The position numbers and the translations under genes are program-made. Below the pieces are notes generated by a model, which was given only the letters and a program-made list of their open reading frames with translations, searched no databases and was not told the DNA's origin. A stretch of DNA of 60,708 nucleotides from Planctomycetaceae bacterium (GTDB lineage Bacteria > Planctomycetota > Planctomycetia > Planctomycetales > Planctomycetaceae), in the NCBI GenBank assembly GCA_021732845.1, contig JAKFUF010000094.1:1-60708 (forward strand), in the 5' to 3' direction. Positions 8,178-19,623 of the stretch are shown here, one piece after another. Position 1 is the stretch's first letter; each line of letters opens with the position of its first letter.

Positions 8178-11100
8178 ATGCTCACGAAGTTCTCCTGGTT
8201 GAATTGGGTCCGGACCTTCAGCACGCAGCCGGCCCGGGGCCGACGGGCGAAGGCGAAAACTCACCAGGCCGTGATGGTGGAACCGCTTGAGCCACGGGCG
8301 ATGCTTGCCGCCACGGCCTTCGACACCGGCACGCTGACGATCGACTTCAGCGCGGCGGATGAAACTGTCACGCTCAGCAACAACGGCACGAACATTACGG
8401 TGGCCAGCACCGACACTGTCACAGGTGCGGGAAACACGTTCACTACAGGGACCGTCACCCGGGTTGTGGTCACGGATTCAGGCAACTTCGGCAATCAGGC
8501 GTTCGCGATTTCGGGCTCGGCGAATTATTCGCTCTCCGGCGGACTGGACGTGACGGGAGCGGAGCGGTTTCAACTCAGCAGGGCGGTCGCGACAGCGACG
8601 GCGGGTGCCTCGGTTGTTGTCAGCGAGCAGATGGACCTGTTTGCCGCGCTCACGGCGACCGACGGGAACATCTTTCTCTCGGCCAACCAGCAGACCCAAG
8701 CCACCTCGGGATCGTTTTTCGGGATTGATGTGTTCGGCGGGTCCGTGACGACATCGGGGACAGGGACGGTCACGCTGCTTGGGCGCGGCGGCGACACTGG
8801 CATCACCCAGATTGGTGTTCGCGTGGACGGTGGTGGATTCGTCTCGGGTGCCAGCACGATGGTCACGGGGACCGGCGGTGCATCCAGCGGCGTCGCCAAC
8901 TGGGGTGTTTACGTCAGCGGCTTCCCCAACAACAGCACCATCACATCCACGGGTGGCAACGTCACGGTCAACGGGACCGGTGGCGGTGTGTCTGGTTCCT
9001 CGCAGAACATCGGGGTGCGGGTGGTTAATGGAGGAACAGTGACTGCCGACGGCACCGGTGCCGTGAACATCGTCGGGACCGGGGGGGTGGGTTCGAGCAG
9101 TCACGGTGTCGAGGTGGCAGCGTCGCCAACGGCGGACATCGGCCAGATCACCACGAATGCGGGCGCGCTCTCCATCAACGCCACGGCTGCCAATTCCAGC
9201 AGCATGGCTGTCCGTGTGGGGGCCAACGGACGCTTGGCGACAGGAAGTGGCGCAAACCTGACGGTGACGGCGGACACCGTCTTCATCGACTCGACATCCG
9301 GTGCCGTGGATGCCGGCGCAGGCACGGCCACTTTCCTGACTCGCACTGCCGGACGCGCGATCGGATTGGGTTCCGGATCCGTGGCGGGTGTCGCGCTGGG
9401 ATTCGCGTCGGATGAGTTGAACCGCGTCACCGCCGGCACGCTGGTCATTGGTGATGCGACGGCGGGCAATATCACGATCAGTACCGCAATTGCCCCCACG
9501 GGAACAAGCCAGCTTGAACTTGTGACTGGCGGGTCGATTCTCGACAGCAATGCCACCGGCGACGACCTCACCGTGGCTCGGCTGGGCATGACCGCCTCCA
9601 CCGGTATCGGCGCGACGAACACCCTGGAAACAGCGGTGGGCAACCTGGAAGCCACGACGGCCACGGGGGGCATCTTCGTCAGCAACACAGGCGACCTGGT
9701 GGTGGGCGGCGTGAACAGCACGCTGTCGGGCCTCACCGTGACCGGCGCGTCCGGGGCGATTCAGTTGACCAACGCTGGCAGTGTGCTGGTTTCGCAGCAG
9801 GTCCAGTCCGCAGCCGCGGATGTGTCAATCAATGCCACGGGTTCCACGTCCAACCTCATGGTCCAGGCCGGCTCGGTTTCAGCCACGACGGGTGTGCGGG
9901 CAGCCACCACGCTGACCCTGCAGGCGGGGCAGGATGTCCTCCTCGGAGCGGCTGGCAGCAGGGGCAGTCTGCAGGCGTCGGGAATTTCGATCACGTCGGG
10001 CCGGGACTTTGTGGCGGATGCCAACACCTTCGTGATTGCCACCGGGACCGGCGGCATTCAGGTGACGACCGGCGGTGACTTCAAGATGCTGCAGGCGGTT
10101 GCCGCCGGTTCGCTGTTCAATTCAAACAGCAGCGGCGCGATCACGATCAATGTCGCGGCCGGCCATGCGTTCACCCTGGATGTGGGCAGCGTGGCTCTCA
10201 ACAGCCGCATCGCCGCCAACAGCGGACCGGTCATCATCACCGCCGACGACGTATCGATCGTCTCGGGACAGGTTCTGAGCAACAGCACCATCACGGTGAA
10301 ACAGGCCACGGCTGCGCGCGGGATCGACCTCGGCACAAATGCGGCCGGAGTGCTCGGCCTGACCGACTCCGAACTGGACAAAATCATCGGCTCTGGATTG
10401 TTCATTGGCGACAGCAGCAGCGGCACCATCACGGTCAGTCAGCCGATTACCTATGTCCGCAATCTGACGCTGACCACCGGCGCGGATGTGGCGGTCAACA
10501 ACTCCCTGACATTGGATGTTGACAAGAGTTTGACGATCAACGCGGTCGACACCATCAACCTCAGCGGCAGCAGTGCCGACCTCGTCCTGTCGGGGACAGG
10601 GGTGGCGGCTCTCACGACACTGCGCAACATTCAAATCATTGACGGCAGCGTCACCTCCGTAGATGGCAACATTCTGCTGAAAGCCAACGAACAGGGAACG
10701 TCGGCCGGCATGTTTATCGGGATTGATGTTTCCGGGGGATCGGTGACGACCACCGGGACCGGAACGGTGACATTGCTCGGGAGGGGCGGGAATGGCAGCA
10801 ACAGCAATGCGGGAATTCGCGTGGTACTGGGGGCCGCGATCACCGGCAAGAGCACATCGGTGACAGGCTATGGCGGGGCATCCGCTGGCCCGGCGAACTA
10901 TGGAGTCTACGTCACCGGGGCGAACAGCAAGATCTCCTCGAGCGGCGGAAATGTCCAGGTGATTGGCCAGGGCGCAACGACCGGAGACAGTCAGAATTAC
11001 GGCGTTTACGTGGTGTTCAGCGGGGCCATCAAGGCCAGTGGTTCGGGCACGGTCTCGGTGACCGGCACAGGAGGCGGCGGAAACTCCAGCGATGGAGTGT

Positions 11101-14100
11101 TCGTTGGCAGCGCCGAGACGACCGACTCGCTGATTTCTTCTTCCGGCGGGACCGTTTCAATCGATGGCAGCGCCAGCGGCGACAGCAACGGGGTGCGGGT
11201 TGCATCCCGTGGAATAATTGCGACCGGTGTAAACGCCAATCTTAGCATCGCCACCGACTCCATTGTCATTGGGGGTGCGATCAATGCCGGCCTTGGTGAC
11301 ACCACCCTGACGCCCAAGACCGCCGGACGGGTGATCTCGCTGGGCGCCGCGAGCGTGAATGGGTCAAGCTTGGGGCTGCAGAGCGTTGAACTCAACCGGA
11401 TCACCACCAGCCGACTGATTATCGGAAATGCGTCGGCAGGAGATATCACCTCCAGGAGCGCCATTAACCCGAACAGCGTGCAACAACTTGAACTGGTGAC
11501 CGGCGGCCAGATCATTGATGGAAACACCACAGGAACCGACATCTCCGTGGCGAAGCTGGGGCTGACGGCGGGCACCGGAATTGGTGTCGGCAATGCGCTC
11601 GACACCGGTGTGAGCTTTCTCGAAGCCACAACGGTCTCCGGCGGAATTGCCATCGCCAACTCGGGCGGCGGCCTGACCATTGGTGCCGTCAACAGCACCC
11701 TGGCCGGGCTACGGGTCACCGGCAGCTCTGGCGGGATCGATTTGCAGAATACCGGCGGTGACGTGCGGGTCACCCTCGGCGGCGATCTGGTGAGAGCCCC
11801 CGGCAACGTCAGCATCCGGACACTGACCAGTGGCAACATTGTCACGGCAAACAACAATGGCTTCACGTTTGCCTCCTTTGCGGGCTCAATCAACTCCTCG
11901 GGGGGAGACGTGACCCTCAACGCCGTGGGCAACATCGACTTGGGGGAGACTGCGAACGGCAATACCAACGGTGATGTCATGAGCGCCGGCAACCTCTCGA
12001 TCACGGCGGGTGGCAGTATTACCGCCGATGACCAGGCATCGATTCAGGCGACAGGCTCGGGGGTGACCATCACTCTCAACGCCGGGACCGACATCTCCGT
12101 GCTGCACACGCACGCCGGAGGTTCGATCATCGCCAACCAGAATCTGAGTGGTGGGCTGATTTCCGCTCGAACTGGGGCGGGTGGAACCTTCACCTTGGAT
12201 GGCGGGAGCTCCAATCCCGGTATCTTCAGTGGAGCAGCAGGGTTGCGAATTGCCGCCGACAACATGTCGATCCTCGACGACATTGTCTTCTTTAATGGCG
12301 GCAACGTCACCTTCACGACCACCACCGCCGGGCGGCAGATCGACCTGGGGACGAATACCAGTGGCGCCTTGGGCTTGACCAGCAGCGAAATCAATTTCGT
12401 CACCACCGCCGGTTCGCTGACCATCGGCGATAGCAGCAGTGGCTCAATCACCTTCAGCGATTCGCTGACTCCCATCATCACCACGGTGAACCTCGTGACC
12501 GGGGGCAGCATCGTTAGCACGACTTCAAGTGGAACGGATCTGACGGCATCCGCCATGAGCATTACCGCTGCCACCGGGATAGGTTCCAGCACCAACCCAC
12601 TCAAGTTCAATGTCGATAACATCGGCACCGACACCCGCGACAGCAACGGCGACCAGTTTCTGAGCGAAAGCAACCTGGCGCTGCTGACCTCGTCGACCCA
12701 GTCGCTGCAGGCCGGCACGGGCACCATCACCCTGGCTGGCGGCGACTTCCGCCTGGCCGGTGGCGGCATTTCAGCGGCAAATCTCACCGGCAGCAGCTCG
12801 GCGACGCTTTCGGGAACCGGCAGTGTCAACGCAAATGTCGCGGGAGCGCTCACCGTGGCTCCTGGTGCCAGTCCGGGGATACTGACAATCAATGGAGATT
12901 TCACTCCGACCGGGACCGTCGCTTTTGAAGTCAATCCTCCCGCAGCCACGGCCGGTACCGACTACGACCAGATTGTGGTGAATGGTGCCGTGGATCTGAG
13001 CGGGGCGACCCTGACATTGACCGGAACAACCGGCACGGTGGCGGTCAACCAGTTGGTTTCGCTGATTCTGAATGATGGGACCGATCCCATTACTCCGGCC
13101 ACCAATTTTGTCGATGGTCAGGTCGTCACCATCAATGGCAACACGTACCGCCTGTTTTACAACGGCAGCGACGGGAACGATCTGGTGCTGATCGAGAACA
13201 GCGCGCCAGCGGTCGTGTATGTGGACGACAGCTTCACGGCCAGCGCCGGCGTGACGATCACGGATGCGGACCAGGGGACCACCGGCGACCAATCGGCGGT
13301 GTTTGGGATCTCGGCGTTCAATACCATTGCCGCAGCCCTGGCGGCGGTCTCCAGCAGTGGAACAGTGATCGTCAACGCCGGTTCGTACACCGAAACCGTC
13401 AGCGTGAACGGCACAAAGACTCTGCAGGTCGGCGGGGCGGATGCGGCCCAGGCGGTCTCCATTTCTGACCTGGCCTCAATCAGCGGGACGACGTTGATGC
13501 TGGCGGGCAGCTCATCGCTGGCCTTTGGGAATGCGACAGATCGCACCCTGGCGGGTCTGATCAGTGGCAGCGGCAGCCTGACGAAGCAGGGTGCCAGCGT
13601 CGTCACCGTGTCGGGCAACAATACCTACAGCGGCTTGACGACGATCAGTGCCGGGACCCTGCGGGTCACCGCCAACAACGCCTTGGGAACGACCGCCGCC
13701 GGGACGTCCGTGGCTTCCGTGGGTATCCTCGAATTGCGCAATGTGAGCTACAGCACCGCCGAAGCTGTGACCATCGCAGGTGGAACCATTCTCGCCACGA
13801 GCGGGACCTCCACGTTCGCGGGCACCATCACCATGACGGCCAGCAGCAACTTCAGAGGCAACAGTTCGGTCCTGGTACTGACCGGCGCAGTCTTGGGAAG
13901 CTTTCAGGTCATTAAGAACGATTCCGGCACACTGCGGCTCAGCAATACCGGCAACACATTCGCCAACGTGAACATCGGCGGCGGCACGCTGCAGTTGGGT
14001 GCCGCGGGGGTGATTCCCGACACGGCCGACATCGTCAACAGCAGTACGTTTGATGTCAACGGGTTTGATGAAACGCTGGATTCGTTGGGTGGCAATGGGA

Positions 14101-17100
14101 CCATTGGGAATTCCCAAGCGACGCTTGTCACCTTGACCATTGGTGCCGGCAACAACAACTCTTCCAGCATTCAGAACGGCGCCATCTCCGGAGCCATCAA
14201 CCTCCGAAAAATCGGCACGGGCCGGCAGGTGCTGGGCGCCGGCGGCAGCACGTTCACGGGGACGGTGACCATCGACAGCGGTACGCTGGCCGTTTCGAGA
14301 GAAGGCGGCGGCGGAGCCGTGCAAGGCTTGGGAGCAGCCAGCGGCGGCACGACCGTGAATGCCGGGGGAATCCTGGAATTCCAGAGTGTGCTCTACGCTT
14401 TGGCGGAACCGATCACGGTGAACGGCGGGACCATTCGGGCCACGTTCAGCACCAGCAGCTTTGGCGGTACGATCACACTGGCAACCGCCACCGCCACGTT
14501 CAATCTGACGACCGGGGCCACGTTGACCCTGAATGGCGCCATCAGCGGTGACCAGGCTCTGACCAAGACCGGCGTTGGCACGTTGATCCTCGGTACAACA
14601 AACACCTACACGGGGGCCACGACTGTCAACGGCGGCACGCTCCTCGTCAACGGCTCACTTGACGCCGGCAGCAGCGTGGCCGTCAATAACAGCGGCACAC
14701 TCGGGGGCAGCGGCACCGTCAATGGCAGCGTCAATGTCGCCAGCGGCGGCAAGGTCAGCCCCGGCAATTCGCCCGGTGTGTTGAACACCGGCAGCGTCAC
14801 CTTCGCCGCCGGCTCCAGTTTCATCGCCGAGATCAACGGAACCTCGGCCGGCACCTTCGACCAGCTCAACGTCACGGGGGCCGTCAGCCTGGGCAATGCG
14901 ACGTTGACCCTGAGCGGCACCATCACCAGCAACATCGGTCAGCAGATCGTGCTGATCAACAACGACGATGACGGGGACATGGTGACCGGCACCTTCAACA
15001 ATCTGCCGGAAGGTTCGATCGTGGCCGTCAACGGGCTGGCGTTCCAACTCAGTTACGCGGCCGGCACCGGTGGCAACGATGTCGTACTGACAGAAATCGC
15101 CAATTACAACGTGTTTCTGGACAATGATGGCAACTTGGTCTTTACCGACCTGTTGGGCAACATTGCCGATGATTTTTCGATCTCGTTCAATGGCACCAGC
15201 TACATCCTGACGGACACGACCCAGAAGCTGTTCACGCTGATTGCCAATGCCACGGGCAGTGGCACGAACACGGTGATCGTCCCGGCAGCGTCCATCACTG
15301 GCACCGGGATCATCCTCAACGGCCAGGGTGGCGCGGACACGCTGACGGTGACCTACGGGGCCAGCAATTTCGCGCACACGGTGACGGTCAACGGCGGCAC
15401 AGGCAGTGACAACCTGCGGACGACCGGCACGGCGTCCGCCGCCTTGTCGCTGAACATCAATGGCGACGCGAACGACGACACGGTGAACCTCAACGCCGAT
15501 ATCACGTTCGCGGCCGACAGCTTCCTCAACGTCGACCTGGAGGACGACGGTGCCACGCCGGGCAGCGACACCATCAGCGTCGGCACCAATGCCAACATGA
15601 TTCTCAGCGGCACGGGCGGGGCCACACTCAAGGCCAGCAACACCATCGATTTTGCCACCGGCTCCAGCATCGTCACCGCCGGCGGCAATACGGTTGTGGA
15701 GACGACCACCTTTAGCCTCGCCGGCAGCCTGACGGCCAGCGCCGCGCCGGTCAGCGTCACGGCCGACAGCATCACCATCACCACGAACGGCCTCATTGAT
15801 GGCCAGGCCAACACGGTCACCGTCCGGCCAATGTCGGCGGGCACCGCGATCGACCTGGGGGCCGATGACACAGCCGGCACGCTGGGACTGACCGCCGCCG
15901 AACTGAATCGCATCACTGCCGGCACCCTGGTGATCGGCACCGCCTCCAGTGGCTCAATCACGCTCTCGGCGGACATCACCCGTGCGGCCAGCACCAACGT
16001 GCAACTGACCAGCGGCGGAAACATCGTCCAAACGAGCGGCGCAGGTTCGTTCAACACGGCCGGTGGGACGCTGCTGCTGACCCCCGGCGGCAATGCCAGC
16101 CACCTGCCAAACCGCGCGGGAACCGACCTGACGGCCACCACCGTCAGCTACGCCGCCGGCAGCCAGGTCACAATCGACATTGGCGGGACCACGGTCGACA
16201 GCGAATATACGCAACTGAATGTCTCAGGCACGGCCAACCTGACCGGGGTCGCACTCAACCTGACCGGCAGCTTTGCGTCAGCCTTTGGCAATACGTTCAC
16301 GATCGTGGCCGCCACCTCGGTCACCGGTCAGTTCTCCAACTTCGAAGACGGCAGCACCTTCGACTTCAACGGCCGCACCCTGCGGATCGACTATGCGAAC
16401 GCGACCGTCACCCTGACCGATGTCACGGCCCAGGCACCCACGCTGACCATGGCCGGCAACATCACTTACATCGAGAACGATCCCGCCACCGCCATCGCCG
16501 CCGGCATCGTGGTGAATGACCTCGACAACGCCACCTTGTCCAGTGCCACCCTCAGCCTCACCACCTTCGTCAGCGGCGAAGATGTGCTGGCGTTCGTGAA
16601 TGACGGCAGCACGATGGGTAACATCAGCGTGGCCTCCAATGCGGGCGGTGTGCTGACGCTGACCTCCGTCGACGCCACGGCCACGCTGGCCGAGTGGCAG
16701 GCCGCCCTGCGGGCCGTGACCTACTTCAACACCAGCGAGAACCCGACGACAACCACCCGTCTAGTGACGTTTTCCGTCAACGATGGGGACTTGGACAGCA
16801 ACGCGCTGACCAGCATGGTCAACATCACCGCCGTCAACGATGCACCCATGCTGACCACGGCGGGCAACATCACCTACACCGAAAACGACGCGGCCACTGC
16901 CATCGCCACCGGAATTGTCGTGAACGACTTCGACAGCACCACTCTGGCCAGCGCCAATATCCGCATCAACAACTTCCTGGCCGGTGAGGATGTGCTCGGC
17001 TTCGTCGCCAACAGCGGCACGATGGGCAACATCCAGCTTGTCTCCAACGACACCCGCACCATCGTCCTGACCTCGGCCGGCGCGACGGCCACTCTGGCCG

Positions 17101-19610
17101 AATGGCAGGCCGCGCTGCGGGCCGTGACCTACTTCAACACCAGCGAGAATCCCACCAACAATCAGGCGGTGCTGGTGGAGTTCATCGTCAACGACGGCAC
17201 GGACGACAGCAACATCCTGACCAGCATGGTCACGCTTGCCCCAGTCAACGATGCGCCGACACTGACCACCGGAGCAGAGATCACGTACACCGAAAATGAC
17301 GCCGCCACGGTGATCGCGGCGGGCATCGTGGTGGGCGATGTGGACAACGGCACGCTGGCGAGTGCCACGGTCACGATCACCAATTTCGTCGCCGGCCAGG
17401 ATGTGCTGGCACTCGCCGCCACCACCGGGATCGGCAACATCGTTGTGTCCGGCAACGCCGGTGGTGTGTTGACCCTGACTTCGGCGGGAGCCACGGCGAC
17501 ACGGCTGCAATGGCAGGCGGCCCTGCGGTCAATCACCTACTTCAACAGCAGCGATAACCCCAACACTACGACGCGGAATGTCTCGTTTGTCATCAATGAC
17601 GGCGACATGGACAGCGAGACGTTGACCAGCATGGTCAACGTTACCGCCGTCAACGATGCCCCGATGCTGACGACGCCGGGCAACATCACCTACACCGAGA
17701 ATGAAGCGGCCACCGTCGTTGCCGCCGGCATCATGGTGGACGACCTCGACAACATGACGCTGGCCAGTGCCACGGTCACGATCACCAATTTCGTCAGCGG
17801 CGAAGATGTCCTGGCCTATGCCGTCACCGCCGGCACGGGCAACATCATGGTGGCCATGGCCGGGAATGGAGTCGTCCGGCTGACCTCCGCGGGCGCGACC
17901 GCCACCCTCATGCAGTGGCAGACGGCCCTGCGGGCCATCACGTACCAAAACTCCAGCGAAAACCCCGCCCTCACGCAACGGACCGTGACGTTCGTGGTCA
18001 ATGACGGCGACTTGGACAGCAACACGCTGACCAGCACGATTGACATCGTGGCCGTCAATGATGCCCCCGTCCTGACGGTCGCCGGGACCGTGAATCATAC
18101 GGAAAATGGACCGGCGACCGTCATCGCTCCCAGTATCACCGTCAACGACGTGGACAATGCCACACTCAACAACGCCACCATCACGATCACCAACTTCGTG
18201 GCTGGGCAGGACGTGCTGGCATTCACCAACGACGGCAGCACGATGGGCAACATTGCCGTGCCATCCAACGCCAACGGCGTGCTGACCCTCACCTCCGCCG
18301 GTGGCTCAGCCACGGTGGCTCAGTGGCAGGCGGCCCTGCGATCGGTCACCTACGCCAACACCAGCGAAGCCCCCACAACCACGACCCGCAATGTGACCTT
18401 CGTCGTCCGTGACAAGGACGCCAACAGCAACACCCTGACCAGCACGGTGTCCATCACCGCCGTCAACGACGCCCCGGTTCTGGCTGTTCCCGGCGCGGTC
18501 ACGTTCACGGAAGGTCTCCCCGCCGTGGCCATCGCCACGGGCCTGACGGTCACTGACCTCGACTCCACGCTCACCACGGCCACGGTGACCATCACCAATT
18601 TCGTGGCCGGGCAGGATGTGCTGGCGTTCACCAACGACGGCAGCACGATGGGCAACATCGCCGTTACCGTCAACGTGGGTGAATCCCTGACGCTCACCTC
18701 CGCCGGTGGCTCAGCCACGCTCGCCCAATGGCAGGCGGCACTGCGGGCCGTGACGTATGCCAATACCAGCCAGGTGCCGAACACGACCACCCGGTCGATC
18801 ACCTTCGTGGTCAACGACGGAGTGGGCGACAGCAACACCCTGACCAGCACGGTCAGCGTGGTCGATACCGGTCTGCCGCAGGAATGGGTGATCAACGGCC
18901 TGCGGGCACGTTTGGGACAGAACGGCGACGACCTGGTGCTGACCAACGAATTCGGGATGGTCTCCCGCGGCCGGGTCGTCTCTCCCACGCAGATTGTCGC
19001 CCTCGACTGGGGCAACCTGGTCGGTAATCTGACCAACAACGGCCAGCGAATCGAATGGGCCAACGGCACCGTCTGGGATGTGCCCGTTCCCCCCGCCGCC
19101 AACACCATGCTCGACATATCCGGTGGCTGGAAGATCAACGGCCTGCTGGCGCAGATCCTGCAGAAGGGGCGGGAACTGACGCTGATCAACGAGTTCGGCC
19201 AGACGGTGGCAGCCCGCCTGAGCGACGACAATCAGACCATCATCGCCACCGGCTGGGGCATCACCGGCAACATCGTCGGCGACCAGATCCTTTGGTCAAA
19301 TCAGACCCAGTGGTCGCGGGCCAGCTTCCCCATTCCGACACTCAGCCAAAACTGGCTGATCGGCAACAACCAGCACACGGAGATCAACGTCCAGCCCAAT
19401 CCGGCCGAACTGCTGCTGAAGAACGAATTCGGCGCGCTCAGCCGCGCGGTCTTCACCTCCAGCACGCAGATTTTCGCCACCGACTGGAAGCTGACCGGCA
19501 CTTTCACCGCGGGAAATACCGCCATCAACTGGGCCAACGGAACGCAGTGGACGGCGGATACTTCCGCCATGGACAGCCTGTTTGCCAGCGATTTCGATCC
19601 GTTCAACTGA
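8178..19610 (+). CDS. Giant LEPR-XLL surface/adhesin-like protein
   Basis: About 3,810 residues, the dominant gene of the window. The N-terminus has basic residues then VEPLEPRAMLAA, the LEPR-XLL type motif that opens many very large exported planctomycete proteins. Residues about 40-1,650 are Gly/Thr/Ser-rich beta-repeat sequence containing a duplicated block: GIDVFGGSVTTSGTGTVTLL near 8,721 and GIDVSGGSVTTTGTGTVTLL near 10,719, offset about 666 residues. Around 13.5-14.8 kb are autotransporter-associated beta-strand repeats (NTYSGLTTISAGTLRV, NTYTGATTVNGGTLLVNGS). From 16,434 to 18,875 six tandem cadherin-like repeats of about 135 residues follow (NITYTENDAATAIA, then AVNDAP). The C-terminus has three WxINGL...LTNEFG repeats of about 70 residues. 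No autotransporter barrel or sortase motif is seen. The ATG at 8178 is preferred over an in-frame TTG at 8151. A cell-surface adhesive role is inference. Confidence 0.9.
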   Translation: MLTKFSWLNWVRTFSTQPARGRRAKAKTHQAVMVEPLEPRAMLAATAFDTGTLTIDFSAADETVTLSNNGTNITVASTDTVTGAGNTFTTGTVTRVVVTDSGNFGNQAFAISGSANYSLSGGLDVTGAERFQLSRAVATATAGASVVVSEQMDLFAALTATDGNIFLSANQQTQATSGSFFGIDVFGGSVTTSGTGTVTLLGRGGDTGITQIGVRVDGGGFVSGASTMVTGTGGASSGVANWGVYVSGFPNNSTITSTGGNVTVNGTGGGVSGSSQNIGVRVVNGGTVTADGTGAVNIVGTGGVGSSSHGVEVAASPTADIGQITTNAGALSINATAANSSSMAVRVGANGRLATGSGANLTVTADTVFIDSTSGAVDAGAGTATFLTRTAGRAIGLGSGSVAGVALGFASDELNRVTAGTLVIGDATAGNITISTAIAPTGTSQLELVTGGSILDSNATGDDLTVARLGMTASTGIGATNTLETAVGNLEATTATGGIFVSNTGDLVVGGVNSTLSGLTVTGASGAIQLTNAGSVLVSQQVQSAAADVSINATGSTSNLMVQAGSVSATTGVRAATTLTLQAGQDVLLGAAGSRGSLQASGISITSGRDFVADANTFVIATGTGGIQVTTGGDFKMLQAVAAGSLFNSNSSGAITINVAAGHAFTLDVGSVALNSRIAANSGPVIITADDVSIVSGQVLSNSTITVKQATAARGIDLGTNAAGVLGLTDSELDKIIGSGLFIGDSSSGTITVSQPITYVRNLTLTTGADVAVNNSLTLDVDKSLTINAVDTINLSGSSADLVLSGTGVAALTTLRNIQIIDGSVTSVDGNILLKANEQGTSAGMFIGIDVSGGSVTTTGTGTVTLLGRGGNGSNSNAGIRVVLGAAITGKSTSVTGYGGASAGPANYGVYVTGANSKISSSGGNVQVIGQGATTGDSQNYGVYVVFSGAIKASGSGTVSVTGTGGGGNSSDGVFVGSAETTDSLISSSGGTVSIDGSASGDSNGVRVASRGIIATGVNANLSIATDSIVIGGAINAGLGDTTLTPKTAGRVISLGAASVNGSSLGLQSVELNRITTSRLIIGNASAGDITSRSAINPNSVQQLELVTGGQIIDGNTTGTDISVAKLGLTAGTGIGVGNALDTGVSFLEATTVSGGIAIANSGGGLTIGAVNSTLAGLRVTGSSGGIDLQNTGGDVRVTLGGDLVRAPGNVSIRTLTSGNIVTANNNGFTFASFAGSINSSGGDVTLNAVGNIDLGETANGNTNGDVMSAGNLSITAGGSITADDQASIQATGSGVTITLNAGTDISVLHTHAGGSIIANQNLSGGLISARTGAGGTFTLDGGSSNPGIFSGAAGLRIAADNMSILDDIVFFNGGNVTFTTTTAGRQIDLGTNTSGALGLTSSEINFVTTAGSLTIGDSSSGSITFSDSLTPIITTVNLVTGGSIVSTTSSGTDLTASAMSITAATGIGSSTNPLKFNVDNIGTDTRDSNGDQFLSESNLALLTSSTQSLQAGTGTITLAGGDFRLAGGGISAANLTGSSSATLSGTGSVNANVAGALTVAPGASPGILTINGDFTPTGTVAFEVNPPAATAGTDYDQIVVNGAVDLSGATLTLTGTTGTVAVNQLVSLILNDGTDPITPATNFVDGQVVTINGNTYRLFYNGSDGNDLVLIENSAPAVVYVDDSFTASAGVTITDADQGTTGDQSAVFGISAFNTIAAALAAVSSSGTVIVNAGSYTETVSVNGTKTLQVGGADAAQAVSISDLASISGTTLMLAGSSSLAFGNATDRTLAGLISGSGSLTKQGASVVTVSGNNTYSGLTTISAGTLRVTANNALGTTAAGTSVASVGILELRNVSYSTAEAVTIAGGTILATSGTSTFAGTITMTASSNFRGNSSVLVLTGAVLGSFQVIKNDSGTLRLSNTGNTFANVNIGGGTLQLGAAGVIPDTADIVNSSTFDVNGFDETLDSLGGNGTIGNSQATLVTLTIGAGNNNSSSIQNGAISGAINLRKIGTGRQVLGAGGSTFTGTVTIDSGTLAVSREGGGGAVQGLGAASGGTTVNAGGILEFQSVLYALAEPITVNGGTIRATFSTSSFGGTITLATATATFNLTTGATLTLNGAISGDQALTKTGVGTLILGTTNTYTGATTVNGGTLLVNGSLDAGSSVAVNNSGTLGGSGTVNGSVNVASGGKVSPGNSPGVLNTGSVTFAAGSSFIAEINGTSAGTFDQLNVTGAVSLGNATLTLSGTITSNIGQQIVLINNDDDGDMVTGTFNNLPEGSIVAVNGLAFQLSYAAGTGGNDVVLTEIANYNVFLDNDGNLVFTDLLGNIADDFSISFNGTSYILTDTTQKLFTLIANATGSGTNTVIVPAASITGTGIILNGQGGADTLTVTYGASNFAHTVTVNGGTGSDNLRTTGTASAALSLNINGDANDDTVNLNADITFAADSFLNVDLEDDGATPGSDTISVGTNANMILSGTGGATLKASNTIDFATGSSIVTAGGNTVVETTTFSLAGSLTASAAPVSVTADSITITTNGLIDGQANTVTVRPMSAGTAIDLGADDTAGTLGLTAAELNRITAGTLVIGTASSGSITLSADITRAASTNVQLTSGGNIVQTSGAGSFNTAGGTLLLTPGGNASHLPNRAGTDLTATTVSYAAGSQVTIDIGGTTVDSEYTQLNVSGTANLTGVALNLTGSFASAFGNTFTIVAATSVTGQFSNFEDGSTFDFNGRTLRIDYANATVTLTDVTAQAPTLTMAGNITYIENDPATAIAAGIVVNDLDNATLSSATLSLTTFVSGEDVLAFVNDGSTMGNISVASNAGGVLTLTSVDATATLAEWQAALRAVTYFNTSENPTTTTRLVTFSVNDGDLDSNALTSMVNITAVNDAPMLTTAGNITYTENDAATAIATGIVVNDFDSTTLASANIRINNFLAGEDVLGFVANSGTMGNIQLVSNDTRTIVLTSAGATATLAEWQAALRAVTYFNTSENPTNNQAVLVEFIVNDGTDDSNILTSMVTLAPVNDAPTLTTGAEITYTENDAATVIAAGIVVGDVDNGTLASATVTITNFVAGQDVLALAATTGIGNIVVSGNAGGVLTLTSAGATATRLQWQAALRSITYFNSSDNPNTTTRNVSFVINDGDMDSETLTSMVNVTAVNDAPMLTTPGNITYTENEAATVVAAGIMVDDLDNMTLASATVTITNFVSGEDVLAYAVTAGTGNIMVAMAGNGVVRLTSAGATATLMQWQTALRAITYQNSSENPALTQRTVTFVVNDGDLDSNTLTSTIDIVAVNDAPVLTVAGTVNHTENGPATVIAPSITVNDVDNATLNNATITITNFVAGQDVLAFTNDGSTMGNIAVPSNANGVLTLTSAGGSATVAQWQAALRSVTYANTSEAPTTTTRNVTFVVRDKDANSNTLTSTVSITAVNDAPVLAVPGAVTFTEGLPAVAIATGLTVTDLDSTLTTATVTITNFVAGQDVLAFTNDGSTMGNIAVTVNVGESLTLTSAGGSATLAQWQAALRAVTYANTSQVPNTTTRSITFVVNDGVGDSNTLTSTVSVVDTGLPQEWVINGLRARLGQNGDDLVLTNEFGMVSRGRVVSPTQIVALDWGNLVGNLTNNGQRIEWANGTVWDVPVPPAANTMLDISGGWKINGLLAQILQKGRELTLINEFGQTVAARLSDDNQTIIATGWGITGNIVGDQILWSNQTQWSRASFPIPTLSQNWLIGNNQHTEINVQPNPAELLLKNEFGALSRAVFTSSTQIFATDWKLTGTFTAGNTAINWANGTQWTADTSAMDSLFASDFDPFN

Positions 19611-19623
19611 TCCTGTTCAATCC

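Noticed and set aside
11006-19231. Many minus-strand frames of 150-330 codons opposite the giant gene
   Set aside because: They arise from the repetitive Gly/Thr/Ala codons of the giant gene and repeat with its periodicity; none has an independent start signal or family.
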